26,125 nt of DNA from an uncultured Lachnospiraceae bacterium (GTDB lineage: Bacteria > Bacillota > Clostridia > Lachnospirales > Lachnospiraceae). This document shows positions 1 through 7,814 of this stretch, one piece after another. The stretch covers positions 40,836 through 66,960 of the forward strand of contig CAJUJP010000020.1 in NCBI GenBank assembly GCA_910586615.1, read 5' to 3'. Every line of letters begins with the position of its first letter. Position 1 is the first letter of the stretch. A program made the position numbers and the translations under genes. The notes below the pieces were generated by a model. The model was not told the DNA's origin. It searched no databases and saw only the letters and a list, made by a program, of their open reading frames with translations.

Positions 1-26
1 TACGAGTTTCGCAAAGCGAACTCGTA
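1..26. repeat. Palindromic hairpin element
   Basis: Nearly perfect inverted repeat at the window edge: arms TACGAGTT and AACTCGTA around a CGC/GCG inner stem. There is no clear T-tract directly after it, so it is not a textbook terminator. A related but more degenerate palindrome with the same GAGT...CTCG layout lies at about 9649-9674. It could be a dispersed REP-like hairpin or the end of a feature lying left of the window. Confidence 0.5.
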
Positions 27-66
27 ACTCAGGGGGTACAAGCCACGGAAATCGGAGAGAGCACAA

Positions 67-1041
67 ATGTACGAATGGCACAGGCAGATTCAGTCGCTGA
101 TTGACGAAATAGACGTGTATATCAAAAGGAACGATAATGATTCTTTATCACTGGGTTATCTTTCCCGTAAATTCGGCTATTCCGAATTTCATCTTTCCAA
201 AAAATTCAAGGAGATTTCCGGTATGCAGTTTAGGGATTATCTTCGCTATCGAAGACTGGCCTTTGCTCTGAAAGAGCTCCGGGATACCGAAACCGGAATC
301 CTGGATATTGCCTTGCAGTACGGTTTTTCCTCTCATGAAGCTTTTACCCGTGCTTTCAAAGAAGCCTATGGCATTACCCCCAGCGAGTACCGCAGGCACC
401 CGGGACCTGTCGCACTCCGCACAATCTTGAAACCTTTTGACTGTTACTTATCAGAAATACGAGGAGGCAATCATATGCAAAACTCAGAAAGAGACATTAA
501 AACTTATTTTGTAACAATTCCGGCACACAAATTTCTGCACATCAAAAACTATGAAAGCATCGGATACTGGGATTTCTGGCAGAAAAAGAGCCAGATTCCG
601 GGGCAGGACTGTGAAACCATCTGCGGTCTGCTTGACAGTATCAAAGGCAAGCTAGATGATAACGGCGGAAGCGAAGCAAACAGTGGAAGCGGCCAGATCA
701 TGGCCTTCATCAATGATCCGGCAGGCCGGATCTGCAGCTGGGGAACCCCGCTGGCAGAGTGTTACGGCGTGCGTCTTCCGGTTGACTACACCGGTGATGT
801 CCCTTCACAAATGCTTCTCATCGATGTGCCCGAGGGAGAATACATCGTTTTTGAGCATGGTCCGTTTGATTTTGAAAAAGAAAACCAGCGTGTGGAAGAA
901 AAGATCGAAGCGGCCATGAAGGAATTTGATTACGCTGCTTCCGGCTATTGTCTCGATACGACCCCCGGCAGAATCTTTTACTTCTATCATGACACGGAGC
1001 GGTTCTGGAAATATATAAGACCGGTACGGAAAAGAGAGTAG
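67..1041 (+). CDS. AraC-family regulator with C-terminal GyrI-like effector domain
   Basis: A 324-residue predicted cytoplasmic transcription factor. Residues about 10-110 form the two-helix-turn-helix AraC DNA-binding region (FGYSEFHLSKKFKE and later YGFSSHEAFTRAFKEAYG followed by TPSEYRR). Residues about 138-322 are a GyrI-like small-molecule-binding domain (IPAHKFLHIKNYES, then PEGEYIVFEHGPFD near the end). This N-terminal HTH plus C-terminal GyrI order is typical of the Rob/SoxS-like AraC-GyrI group. The start is supported by GGAG nine bases upstream. The gene runs into a hairpin shared with the convergent esterase. A second in-frame start with a perfect Shine-Dalgarno lies at 475, exactly at the domain border. 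The inducer is unknown; such proteins often sense drugs or metabolites. Confidence 0.9.
   Translation: MYEWHRQIQSLIDEIDVYIKRNDNDSLSLGYLSRKFGYSEFHLSKKFKEISGMQFRDYLRYRRLAFALKELRDTETGILDIALQYGFSSHEAFTRAFKEAYGITPSEYRRHPGPVALRTILKPFDCYLSEIRGGNHMQNSERDIKTYFVTIPAHKFLHIKNYESIGYWDFWQKKSQIPGQDCETICGLLDSIKGKLDDNGGSEANSGSGQIMAFINDPAGRICSWGTPLAECYGVRLPVDYTGDVPSQMLLIDVPEGEYIVFEHGPFDFEKENQRVEEKIEAAMKEFDYAASGYCLDTTPGRIFYFYHDTERFWKYIRPVRKRE
462..477 (+). promoter_or_regulatory. Internal in-frame Shine-Dalgarno and ATG
   Basis: Inside the AraC/GyrI gene, AGGAGG at 462-467 is followed after seven bases by an in-frame ATG at 475-477. Initiation here would give a 188-residue protein (475-1041) holding only the GyrI-like ligand domain. 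This ribosome binding site is stronger than the one for the full-length start. Whether it is used is inference. Confidence 0.55.
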
Positions 1042-1070
1042 GGGAATCATATGATTCCCCCGCTCTCTTT
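1031..1070. terminator. Bidirectional terminator between convergent genes
   Basis: A long hairpin: outer arms AAAGAGAG and CTCTCTTT enclose a perfect 20-base palindrome at 1041-1060 (GGGGAATCAT and its mirror). A/T tracts lie at both outer ends. It contains the stop codon of the plus-strand regulator and meets that of the minus-strand esterase, so it can end transcription from both sides. Confidence 0.8.
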
Positions 1071-2628
1071 AATGCTGAATATCCCCTTTCGCCATCATGT
1101 CCATCATATTAAACGGTGAAAGTATGCTGTCGATCTTCTCATATAATTTATCATCAAACTGATACCGCAGTTCGCACTCCCTGTCAAAGATCATAGTCGG
1201 CTCCTGCGCAGGCGTCACCGGTTCCCACGCGGGTAACTTGTCGCTCTCCGGTTTTCCCGTCCTGACAAAAGACATAAATGCTTCAAAGATCTGCGCTTCC
1301 AGTCTCTCACGAACCTCCGGGATCTGACACACCTCTACCAGTTCCGTATTGCGGAAGAAAAACGGGATATCGGAGCAGTGCCATGCAATCTTCTCATGAA
1401 AAATCGGAAATTCCAGCGTAAATTCATACAGATACGTGCCGATGTTTCCGCCTTCCGCATGCATTCTGGCAAGCCGCTTCGTGGGCTGTCTCAGCGCCCG
1501 GTCAACCACAAGCAGATCGGTCGGGTTTTTCCCCGGGAAGGTCTCTCGAAACAGCTTTATCATCTCATCGGTATGCTCTCCGTATACCGGCTGAATCATC
1601 TCATTGATCTGTTCTTCTGTCAGTTCATTCTTATCATACGACGCGGGCATAAACGCAAACTCACCGAATACGCTGCCCATCATAAGCGGAACTTCATATG
1701 CCCGTTCTCTGAATCCATAATCCAGCGGATCGCCTTTGTAATACGCATTCACAAGCGGCCCGCCGCCGATATATCCGCCCTGTGCGGCGATCGCCGGACT
1801 GACTTTGGTATAGGCACGCACCAGATCATAATACGGAACCGTCTCCAGTTTATCCACCTCATTTTCCGGAATGCCAAGTTCCTGCAGGATCGCCGTGACA
1901 ATGGCCCGGCCGTCTCCCGTACATGGCGGCATAAGCGTTACGTCATTTACACCGCTCATAATAAGTCCTTTGTGAAAAAGTCCGTCCGCCTCTGCAATCT
2001 GCAGGAGGTCGGCAACCTTCATCCCGCCGCCGGACTGGCCGAAAATCGTCACATTATCGGGATCGCCACCAAACAAGGCAATATTATCGCGAACCCACTG
2101 CAGTGCCGCAACCAGATCCGCGTGACCAGCATTGCCGGAATTCTGATACTTCATACCAAATGGAGATAAGTCCAGATACCCGAGGATGTTCAGACGATGA
2201 TTCACAGACACTACGACTACATCCCCGTCCATGCACAGATTGAAGCCGTCGTACGCCGTCTGCTCGATCGAAGACCCCGCAGCATATCCGCCGCCGTGCA
2301 GCCAGACAATGACAGGCATCTTCTTTCCGTCTTCCAGACTTTTGGTCCAGATATTCAGGTTCTGGCAGTGTTCGTCCTGCGGCCAGTAGCGGTGTGGCAC
2401 CATCAGTTCCGCACAAGGGTTATCCCTCTCCATTAGCGGGCACACAAATCCATAAGACATCGCCTCTTTTATCCCGTCCCACTTCGCTTCCCGCGGCTGC
2501 CTAAATCTGTCCGCATATGCATACGGTACTCCCTTGAAAATATATGCTCCGTTGTAGAAATATCCCTTGAGCTTTCCGCCGGTTGTCTCTAACACAGGCA
2601 CATCATCGAAGCAAAATTTTTTTGTCAT
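1069..2628 (-). CDS. Type B carboxylesterase
   Basis: An alpha/beta-hydrolase of the COesterase family, about 519 residues, close to the family's usual 480-550. Visible are the oxyanion-hole motif HGGGY (about residues 111-115), the nucleophile elbow GQSGG with the probable catalytic serine near residue 199, and a late His in WHCSDIPFFF fitting the Ser-acid-His triad. No signal peptide is seen, so it is probably cytoplasmic. The reaction would be ester hydrolysis; the substrate cannot be read from sequence. An upstream in-frame ATG at 2667 exists, but AGGAGG sits eight bases before the ATG at 2628, so that start is chosen. It lies about 106 bp downstream of the diguanylate cyclase on the same strand and could be cotranscribed with it. 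Confidence 0.9.
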   Translation of the reverse strand: MTKKFCFDDVPVLETTGGKLKGYFYNGAYIFKGVPYAYADRFRQPREAKWDGIKEAMSYGFVCPLMERDNPCAELMVPHRYWPQDEHCQNLNIWTKSLEDGKKMPVIVWLHGGGYAAGSSIEQTAYDGFNLCMDGDVVVVSVNHRLNILGYLDLSPFGMKYQNSGNAGHADLVAALQWVRDNIALFGGDPDNVTIFGQSGGGMKVADLLQIAEADGLFHKGLIMSGVNDVTLMPPCTGDGRAIVTAILQELGIPENEVDKLETVPYYDLVRAYTKVSPAIAAQGGYIGGGPLVNAYYKGDPLDYGFRERAYEVPLMMGSVFGEFAFMPASYDKNELTEEQINEMIQPVYGEHTDEMIKLFRETFPGKNPTDLLVVDRALRQPTKRLARMHAEGGNIGTYLYEFTLEFPIFHEKIAWHCSDIPFFFRNTELVEVCQIPEVRERLEAQIFEAFMSFVRTGKPESDKLPAWEPVTPAQEPTMIFDRECELRYQFDDKLYEKIDSILSPFNMMDMMAKGDIQH

Positions 2629-2734
2629 AGACATATCCTCCTCTTTGATTTCATTCTCCACCGCCATACATTACTCCACGAGTAAAATTGCTCTGTATGC
2701 GATCCTGCAAGTTGTGCAAGCGTCAGAATACTTG

Positions 2735-4045
2735 TTACACCGCCTCATATACAAGCCTGTCGCGCCCGCTGTTCTTGCCCTCATACAGCCTCGCGTCCGC
2801 GTCGCGTACAATATGCTCGATCCTGCCCCCGTTCCCTTCCGTCAGGCCAAAGGTCATCGTGATGCTGAGCGATGTGTCCTCATACACAATACGTTTGGAA
2901 CGGATATCTTCCATCAGTTCTTCGATACAGCCTGCCGCCGTTTCCAGTTCCATATTAGCATACACCAGCAGGACCTCCTCGCCGCCCCACCTGGCAACAA
3001 ATCCGCGTCCTTTCATATGTTCCTGAATCTGTGCGGCAATCTCCATAAGCGCCACATCGCCGCATTCATGACCGTAAGTATCATTGACTCTCTTAAAGTG
3101 ATCAATATCGCCGATCGCAACGCAGAAAGGCGTTCCTTCCTTCTGGTAATTCATATGCGCGGTTCTCAACATCTGCTCACCACTTCTCCGGTTATATAAT
3201 CCGGTAAGCGTGTCCTGTTCCACTAAATTGCGGAGCGCCTGCTGCATCTTGATCAGATACTGCCCCATATCCCCCAGTTCATCTTTCCTGTTCAGAACAT
3301 CTGCATCAAATTCCGTATGCAGATTCCCCTTGGCGATCGTCTCCACGAAAGACTCTGTTTTACGGATCGCACTGACAAGTTTATTAGAAAAGCCGACCGT
3401 CACAAGGCATACAATAAGCATCGTAAGAATACAAAATCCGATCGTCGGTATAAGCGAATTTCGCACCAGTCTCCTCACCTCGGCGGAAGGCTTGCCAAGA
3501 AAGAACATGCCGATGCAGCTGCCGTCAGAAGCATAAATCGGTTCATAATAGGAAAAATACCGGACACCCTCCACCATGGTACTGGCATAAAAATGCGGCT
3601 GTCCCCCTTGCAATACATCCTGAACTACCGTATCATTGGCTTTTGTTCCGATCGCCCGCATACCGTCGTTGTTCTGAACCGTCGTGATCACACGGGTATC
3701 CTGATAAAAAATAGTAACATCAACGCCCGTCTGCTCTTTAATAGAATCAATAATCTCAAAATTGCCGTTTAACGGCTGTTCTCCCTTCATCATAACAGTC
3801 GAACCGTTTACATCGTCTGTATGATAGTCTCCCTCGTACACTGTATCATACAGCGTCATGACTGTATGGCACAGATCCACCAGACCGTTCTGCGCCTCCC
3901 GGTTCATCGATGCTGCAAACCGGGCAGCGCTGAATGTCGTAATGACTAACGTCAAAAGTATAAGCGGCAGCATATTCATTTTAAGCAGCGCCCAGAAGAA
4001 GCTGCCTTTTCTTAATTTTGTTTTCCCTGATAACTCCTCATTCAC
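2735..4045 (-). CDS. Membrane diguanylate cyclase (Cache-HAMP-GGDEF)
   Basis: A 436-residue sensor enzyme predicted to make cyclic di-GMP from two GTP. It has a transmembrane helix at about residues 23-43, an extracytoplasmic Cache-like sensor domain at about 45-195 (including HFYASTMVEGVRYFSYYEPI), a second helix at about 198-220, a HAMP linker, and a GGDEF domain from about 275 to the end. The active-site motif is GGEEV at 354-358, with upstream DTLTGLYNRR and GDIDHFKRVNDTYGH. The five-residue-upstream RxxD inhibitory site is replaced by KGRG, so product feedback may be missing. The start is GTG, with GGAGG ten bases before it. The gene has its own TATAAT promoter and is separated from the upstream sugar operon by a terminator. 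Confidence 0.9.
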   Translation of the reverse strand: MNEELSGKTKLRKGSFFWALLKMNMLPLILLTLVITTFSAARFAASMNREAQNGLVDLCHTVMTLYDTVYEGDYHTDDVNGSTVMMKGEQPLNGNFEIIDSIKEQTGVDVTIFYQDTRVITTVQNNDGMRAIGTKANDTVVQDVLQGGQPHFYASTMVEGVRYFSYYEPIYASDGSCIGMFFLGKPSAEVRRLVRNSLIPTIGFCILTMLIVCLVTVGFSNKLVSAIRKTESFVETIAKGNLHTEFDADVLNRKDELGDMGQYLIKMQQALRNLVEQDTLTGLYNRRSGEQMLRTAHMNYQKEGTPFCVAIGDIDHFKRVNDTYGHECGDVALMEIAAQIQEHMKGRGFVARWGGEEVLLVYANMELETAAGCIEELMEDIRSKRIVYEDTSLSITMTFGLTEGNGGRIEHIVRDADARLYEGKNSGRDRLVYEAV

Positions 4046-4122
4046 TGCAAAATATCCTCCATGTCAAAGCCTCCAGTTGCCTCAAAGCAGAGTTCTGTTC
4101 TTCCTGCACAGATATTATTTTT

Positions 4123-4152
4123 ATTATAACAGATAAAAGGAAAAAAGTGTAA
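4123..4152 (-). promoter_or_regulatory. Promoter for the diguanylate cyclase gene
   Basis: Read on the minus strand: TTACAC (-35, 4147-4152), 18-bp spacer, perfect TATAAT (-10, 4123-4128). It leaves a leader of about 70 bases before the GTG start. Confidence 0.6.
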
Positions 4153-4225
4153 CTTTTGGGATATATCGCTCCTTTAAAGGTATATTTTGCAGGTTTGTTT
4201 ATTCACAAGTTGGAAGACGGTTAGA

Positions 4226-4262
4226 CAAAGAAACGGCACAGCCCGCAAGCTGTGCCGCTTTT
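4226..4262 (-). terminator. Terminator of the GNB/LNB operon
   Basis: A nine-base-pair GC-rich stem (4234-4242 with 4249-4257) with a six-base loop, followed on the minus strand by a T-rich run. It lies just after the kinase stop codon and separates the sugar operon from the diguanylate cyclase. There is also a TTTT run on the plus-strand side. Confidence 0.8.
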
Positions 4263-4278
4263 CCTCAAAGTCATCCTG

Positions 4279-5403
4279 CTATATTTCTGCACATATCCTT
4301 TCTACGATTCCCCGCATCTCCTCCCACTTTTCTTCCATATCCGCAACAAGCTTGAACTGCGTCCTTGCCCTGTCCAGATTATGATTCTCCCGATGGATTT
4401 TGAAATAATGGTCTCCTGTCAGATAATCCGCCAGGAACCGTATGCCGCACTCGTAAGTCATCAGCTTTGCTCCCATAGGAAGCATCGCAATCTCTGTATC
4501 GGTGAGGCTCCCCGCACATCCTTCCAGATATCCTTTGGTAAACATCTCAAACAGGGACAGGTCCAATTGCACTTTACTTAAATCCGTCTCATCCTCAGCC
4601 CCCGTGCTTGCTCCAAAGCGGATAGAATCTCCGAAATCATACAGCGAAAGTCCCGGCATGATCGTGTCGAGGTCGATAACGCACAGTGCCTCCCTCGTAT
4701 CCGCATCAAACAGGATATTATTCAATTTGGTATCGTTATGTGTCACCCGAAGCGGCAGCTTTCCTTCCGCCAGAAGGTTGGTCAGTACTGCCGTATCCTG
4801 TTCCCTGTCAAGAGCGAAGGCAATCTCCTTACCGGCAGTCTCCACTCTCTCTTTGTCACCTTCCCGTACAGCCTTCTGAAAATCCTGAAAGCGTGAAGGC
4901 GTATTATGGAAATTAACAATCGTTTCATGAAGGGTCTCTACCGGAAAATCTGCCAGCATTTTCTGAAAGTTTCCAAATGCAACTGCGCTGTCATAAAAGT
5001 CTTTCTGATCCTCCACTTTTTCAAGACACAGAGACCTTTCAATAAACGGAAAGACTCTCCAATAATTGCCGTTACAGTCCTGATAGAAGTTTGCACCTTC
5101 TCTTGTTTTCACTACATTTAAAGTCTCTCTGTCCGGATCACCGCCCTGAGAAATGATGATCCCGCGCAGATATTCTGTAACATGAACCACATTTTCCATC
5201 AATTGCGACGGGCTTTTAAAAATATCGTGGTTGATTCTTTGCAGAATAAAGCACTTTTCTTTTTGATCCTGTGTCTTGCAGCAAAGGCGAAACGTATCGT
5301 TGATATGGCCGTTTCCATAGGGAATCTGTTCCGACAGTTTTCCGTTTTCATCAGTCTCTATGGGAAATGCAGCGATCACTTCATTCATTACATTGCAATT
5401 CAT
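4279..5403 (-). CDS. nahK: N-acetylhexosamine 1-kinase (NahK-like, APH superfamily)
   Basis: A 374-residue phosphotransferase of the aminoglycoside/choline kinase fold. The Brenner-type catalytic loop THNDTKLNN lies at about residues 221-229 (catalytic Asp 224) and the metal-binding DLDT at 244-247. The N-terminal GNGHINDTF resembles the nucleotide-binding loop of this family. By homology it would phosphorylate GlcNAc or GalNAc at C1 with ATP. The assignment to NahK rather than a generic APH rests on its position 35 bp after the GH112 phosphorylase, whose products include that amino sugar, as in the bifidobacterial lnpAB pair. GGAGG nine bases before the ATG... start is well placed. It is the last gene before a strong terminator. 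Confidence 0.85.
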   Translation of the reverse strand: MNCNVMNEVIAAFPIETDENGKLSEQIPYGNGHINDTFRLCCKTQDQKEKCFILQRINHDIFKSPSQLMENVVHVTEYLRGIIISQGGDPDRETLNVVKTREGANFYQDCNGNYWRVFPFIERSLCLEKVEDQKDFYDSAVAFGNFQKMLADFPVETLHETIVNFHNTPSRFQDFQKAVREGDKERVETAGKEIAFALDREQDTAVLTNLLAEGKLPLRVTHNDTKLNNILFDADTREALCVIDLDTIMPGLSLYDFGDSIRFGASTGAEDETDLSKVQLDLSLFEMFTKGYLEGCAGSLTDTEIAMLPMGAKLMTYECGIRFLADYLTGDHYFKIHRENHNLDRARTQFKLVADMEEKWEEMRGIVERICAEI

Positions 5404-5438
5404 CGTTTTTCCTCCATGCCGTGATAATCATCTTCCAG

Positions 5439-7613
5439 TCAGTCTGCCGGACGCTCATACGTCAGCCACCGCATTTCCATAGGTGCCAGTTCAAGATGCG
5501 CATACAGTTCTCCCATCACATACAGATCCGTATTTCTTGGCTCTCTGGAATTATTGATCACAGCAATTTCTCCTGTTTTCTCAAAAACAGCCAGTTCTGT
5601 ATCCACATTTGTGACATAAAATTTCTTCATCTCGTCTTCCATGTGTGCGGCATAGTAAATGGCACGCAGCAGAAGACGGCAGTTCTGCGGCGAATACGGA
5701 AGACCTGTGAAATACACACTTCTGCCCCTGCCGTATTCATTGACTACCAGACGGCTGTATTTTCCGTCCATATTCAGGATCTGATAATGTTCTCCCTGTG
5801 CATAGATCCGGCTTTTTCCTTCTCCAAAATCAATCTCACCGGGAATATCTTCCAGAATAAAATGTTCACGATTCAGTTCATTGTATTTATCCGTGCTCAT
5901 AGAGAATCCAAGTTCCCTGTCAACGCCCAGCACATCGCTCAGCTGGAAAAACCGCCCCTGATACTGACAGGCACTGGGTTCGCCCACGCCGATAAAGCCG
6001 CCGCCCTCATCGACGAATCTGCGGATCGCACAGACCACCTTCTCGTCTTTCCAGTTCTCGGCGCCGCTCCATGATGTATAAGCGTCCCCGGCATTGATAA
6101 TCACTTTGATCTCCGGATCAATTCCGTTCTTTATCTGCTCAAAATCAATAAATGCAACATCCATCGGCATTCCGCTCAGGCATTCGATCACGCCCACATA
6201 AGAATAAATTTCTCTGTACCACAGGGCATGGTGCACCTGGTTCGACATCCACCGCCGGATATTGCCCCAACAGTTCAGAATGCCAACTTTAAAGGGCGCT
6301 GTATAAGCCTTTGTTCCGTCCATGTGCTGGTGGATCTGACGAAATTCATCCACAACTTTACAAATCTGATCTATAAAGCCGGGCCATTCCGACGCCAGCT
6401 TGAGATAGCCGCCGTATCCGATCCTGTCCAGCGGGGAACGCAGAATCGCTCTTCTTGCCTTCAGCCAGTTCTCCTGCGCTTCTCCGATCGGGTCTCCCCC
6501 TTCCGTAAACACATCCGGGAAAAAGTACGGAAGCAGACGTCCTTCTGTATACTTTACGCCCTTGATATCCGAGATCATCCGCAGTGTCACGCCATCTCCC
6601 ACAGATCCTACAACGGCATCCAGCCCGATGTCTTTGAAATACTTTCCGAAAGGTTCTGTTCCGATCCAGTGGTCACCCAAAAACATCATGGCTTCCTTGC
6701 CATAGCTGTGCACAATGTCTACCAGTTCCTTTGCCAGCTTCGAAACTTCGATCTGCTGGAACTCAATAAAATCGCGAAACTCTTTGGACGGAACCCGGAA
6801 CGTAGAGTTGTGATATCCCTGGTCTACGATATATTCCGGCCGGAACGGATAGCCCGCCCATTTTTCAAACTGCTCTAATATGTACGGGCTGACGCTGGCG
6901 CTATAGCCGAACCATTCCACATACTTCTCCCGCTTTTTATCGTCAAAGGTCAGTGTAAACTGATGAAAAAAGGTCGTGAAGCGCACCACATTCACATGCG
7001 GATTGTCTTCGCACCATTTCCGCAGCTTTTCCTTGACATAGCTTTGTGTCTTGGGCTGGCGCACGTCATAGGTCAGCTGATGCGGCGCATCCTTCCAGTC
7101 GTTTGTGATAAAATTATACATATGAACGGGGTCCCAAATCAAAAACGCAAGGAAACTGACCGTATATTGATGGTAAGGCGTGGTCTGGATCACAACCTCA
7201 CCTGTCTCTTCATCATACTCCCACTTCTCTGCCGGTACGACCTCCCCCGTGGTTCTGTCTATAACTTCCCACCAGCGTTTCGGGGAATCAATCGTGTTTA
7301 CCTTAAGCTGTTCCGTATGAAACCCCTTCATCAACTCAATGCGCAGGCTCTCTCCCTTCGCCGTTATCCGGTCGCTGATCAGATACTCCTGCTGGATCTC
7401 CTCCGGGTTTTTCATTGCCCAGTCATTGTCTTTTCTGGTTGTATAATAGGTTGCATAAATTTTGGCGTCCTGACTCAACAGTTCCTCAGGCATCGTTGTT
7501 CCGTCACAATCCCGCAAAGCGTCAGCGCCAAGCATATTTTTCAGTCGTATCGTTTCATCGACCATATCCGCATCTGTAGGCAGAGTCAGCCTGCCGGTGC
7601 TTCCCATAATCAT
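5439..7613 (-). CDS. lnpA: 1,3-beta-galactosyl-N-acetylhexosamine phosphorylase (GH112)
   Basis: A 724-residue cytoplasmic enzyme of the normal length for GH112. It phosphorolyses galacto-N-biose (mucin core 1) and/or lacto-N-biose I (milk glycans) to galactose 1-phosphate plus GalNAc or GlcNAc. The family is recognised along the whole chain, including the N-terminal GSTGRLTLPTDADMVDET, the barrel segments FTTFFHQFTLTF and MMFLGDHWIGTEPF, and a C-terminal beta-sandwich domain. Asp 314 in GDHW aligns by position with the general acid near residue 313 of the bifidobacterial enzyme. The GNB versus LNB preference cannot be read here. The start has GAGG nine bases upstream. It is flanked by a small membrane-protein gene and the NahK-like kinase in one operon. 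Confidence 0.95.
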   Translation of the reverse strand: MIMGSTGRLTLPTDADMVDETIRLKNMLGADALRDCDGTTMPEELLSQDAKIYATYYTTRKDNDWAMKNPEEIQQEYLISDRITAKGESLRIELMKGFHTEQLKVNTIDSPKRWWEVIDRTTGEVVPAEKWEYDEETGEVVIQTTPYHQYTVSFLAFLIWDPVHMYNFITNDWKDAPHQLTYDVRQPKTQSYVKEKLRKWCEDNPHVNVVRFTTFFHQFTLTFDDKKREKYVEWFGYSASVSPYILEQFEKWAGYPFRPEYIVDQGYHNSTFRVPSKEFRDFIEFQQIEVSKLAKELVDIVHSYGKEAMMFLGDHWIGTEPFGKYFKDIGLDAVVGSVGDGVTLRMISDIKGVKYTEGRLLPYFFPDVFTEGGDPIGEAQENWLKARRAILRSPLDRIGYGGYLKLASEWPGFIDQICKVVDEFRQIHQHMDGTKAYTAPFKVGILNCWGNIRRWMSNQVHHALWYREIYSYVGVIECLSGMPMDVAFIDFEQIKNGIDPEIKVIINAGDAYTSWSGAENWKDEKVVCAIRRFVDEGGGFIGVGEPSACQYQGRFFQLSDVLGVDRELGFSMSTDKYNELNREHFILEDIPGEIDFGEGKSRIYAQGEHYQILNMDGKYSRLVVNEYGRGRSVYFTGLPYSPQNCRLLLRAIYYAAHMEDEMKKFYVTNVDTELAVFEKTGEIAVINNSREPRNTDLYVMGELYAHLELAPMEMRWLTYERPAD

Positions 7614-7628
7614 CGCCCAATACCTCCC

Positions 7629-7796
7629 CTATTTTTGATATTTACTGTTATAGTGATAAAGGAGAACTAATATTCCCAAAAGTCCCAAAAGCATAACTCC
7701 AAGCCCGCCCGGGCCGATCGTATGCTGTCCTGTAATGACAAGCGCTATGCATCCGATGAAAATCAGCAGATACAGCAGTCTGATGACATATTTCAT
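7629..7796 (-). CDS. Small membrane protein in the sugar operon
   Basis: A 55-residue ORF between the second permease and the phosphorylase. AGGAGG lies seven bases before its ATG at 7796, and the stop TAG is at 7629. It encodes two hydrophobic segments: about residues 4-22 (IRLLYLLIFIGCIALVI) and, after a polar GQHTIGPGG turn, about 32-47 (LGVMLLGLLGILVLLY), ending in a Lys-containing tail. This predicts a two-helix hairpin in the membrane. It resembles, from memory, short Clostridia proteins annotated as DUF6903 and found in sugar ABC operons. The tight spacing on both sides (18 bp upstream, 15 bp downstream) and good ribosome binding site argue that it is expressed. Function is unknown; a transporter accessory role is only inference. 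Confidence 0.8.
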   Translation of the reverse strand: MKYVIRLLYLLIFIGCIALVITGQHTIGPGGLGVMLLGLLGILVLLYHYNSKYQK

Positions 7797-7814
7797 ATAC
7801 ATCCCTCCTTTGGA

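Noticed and set aside
1378..2169. 263-codon plus-strand ORF
   Set aside because: Antisense to the carboxylesterase, whose motifs are clear; the translation has no recognisable domain.
4046..4122. Cyclic di-GMP riboswitch in the leader of the diguanylate cyclase
   Set aside because: The leader of about 70 bases is short and shows none of the expected paired elements.
5367..6074. Plus-strand ORF of 235 codons
   Set aside because: Lies opposite the GH112 phosphorylase; composition is that of a reverse-complement shadow.
6963..7670. Plus-strand ORF of 235 codons
   Set aside because: Antisense to the phosphorylase and the small membrane-protein gene, with no domain signal.
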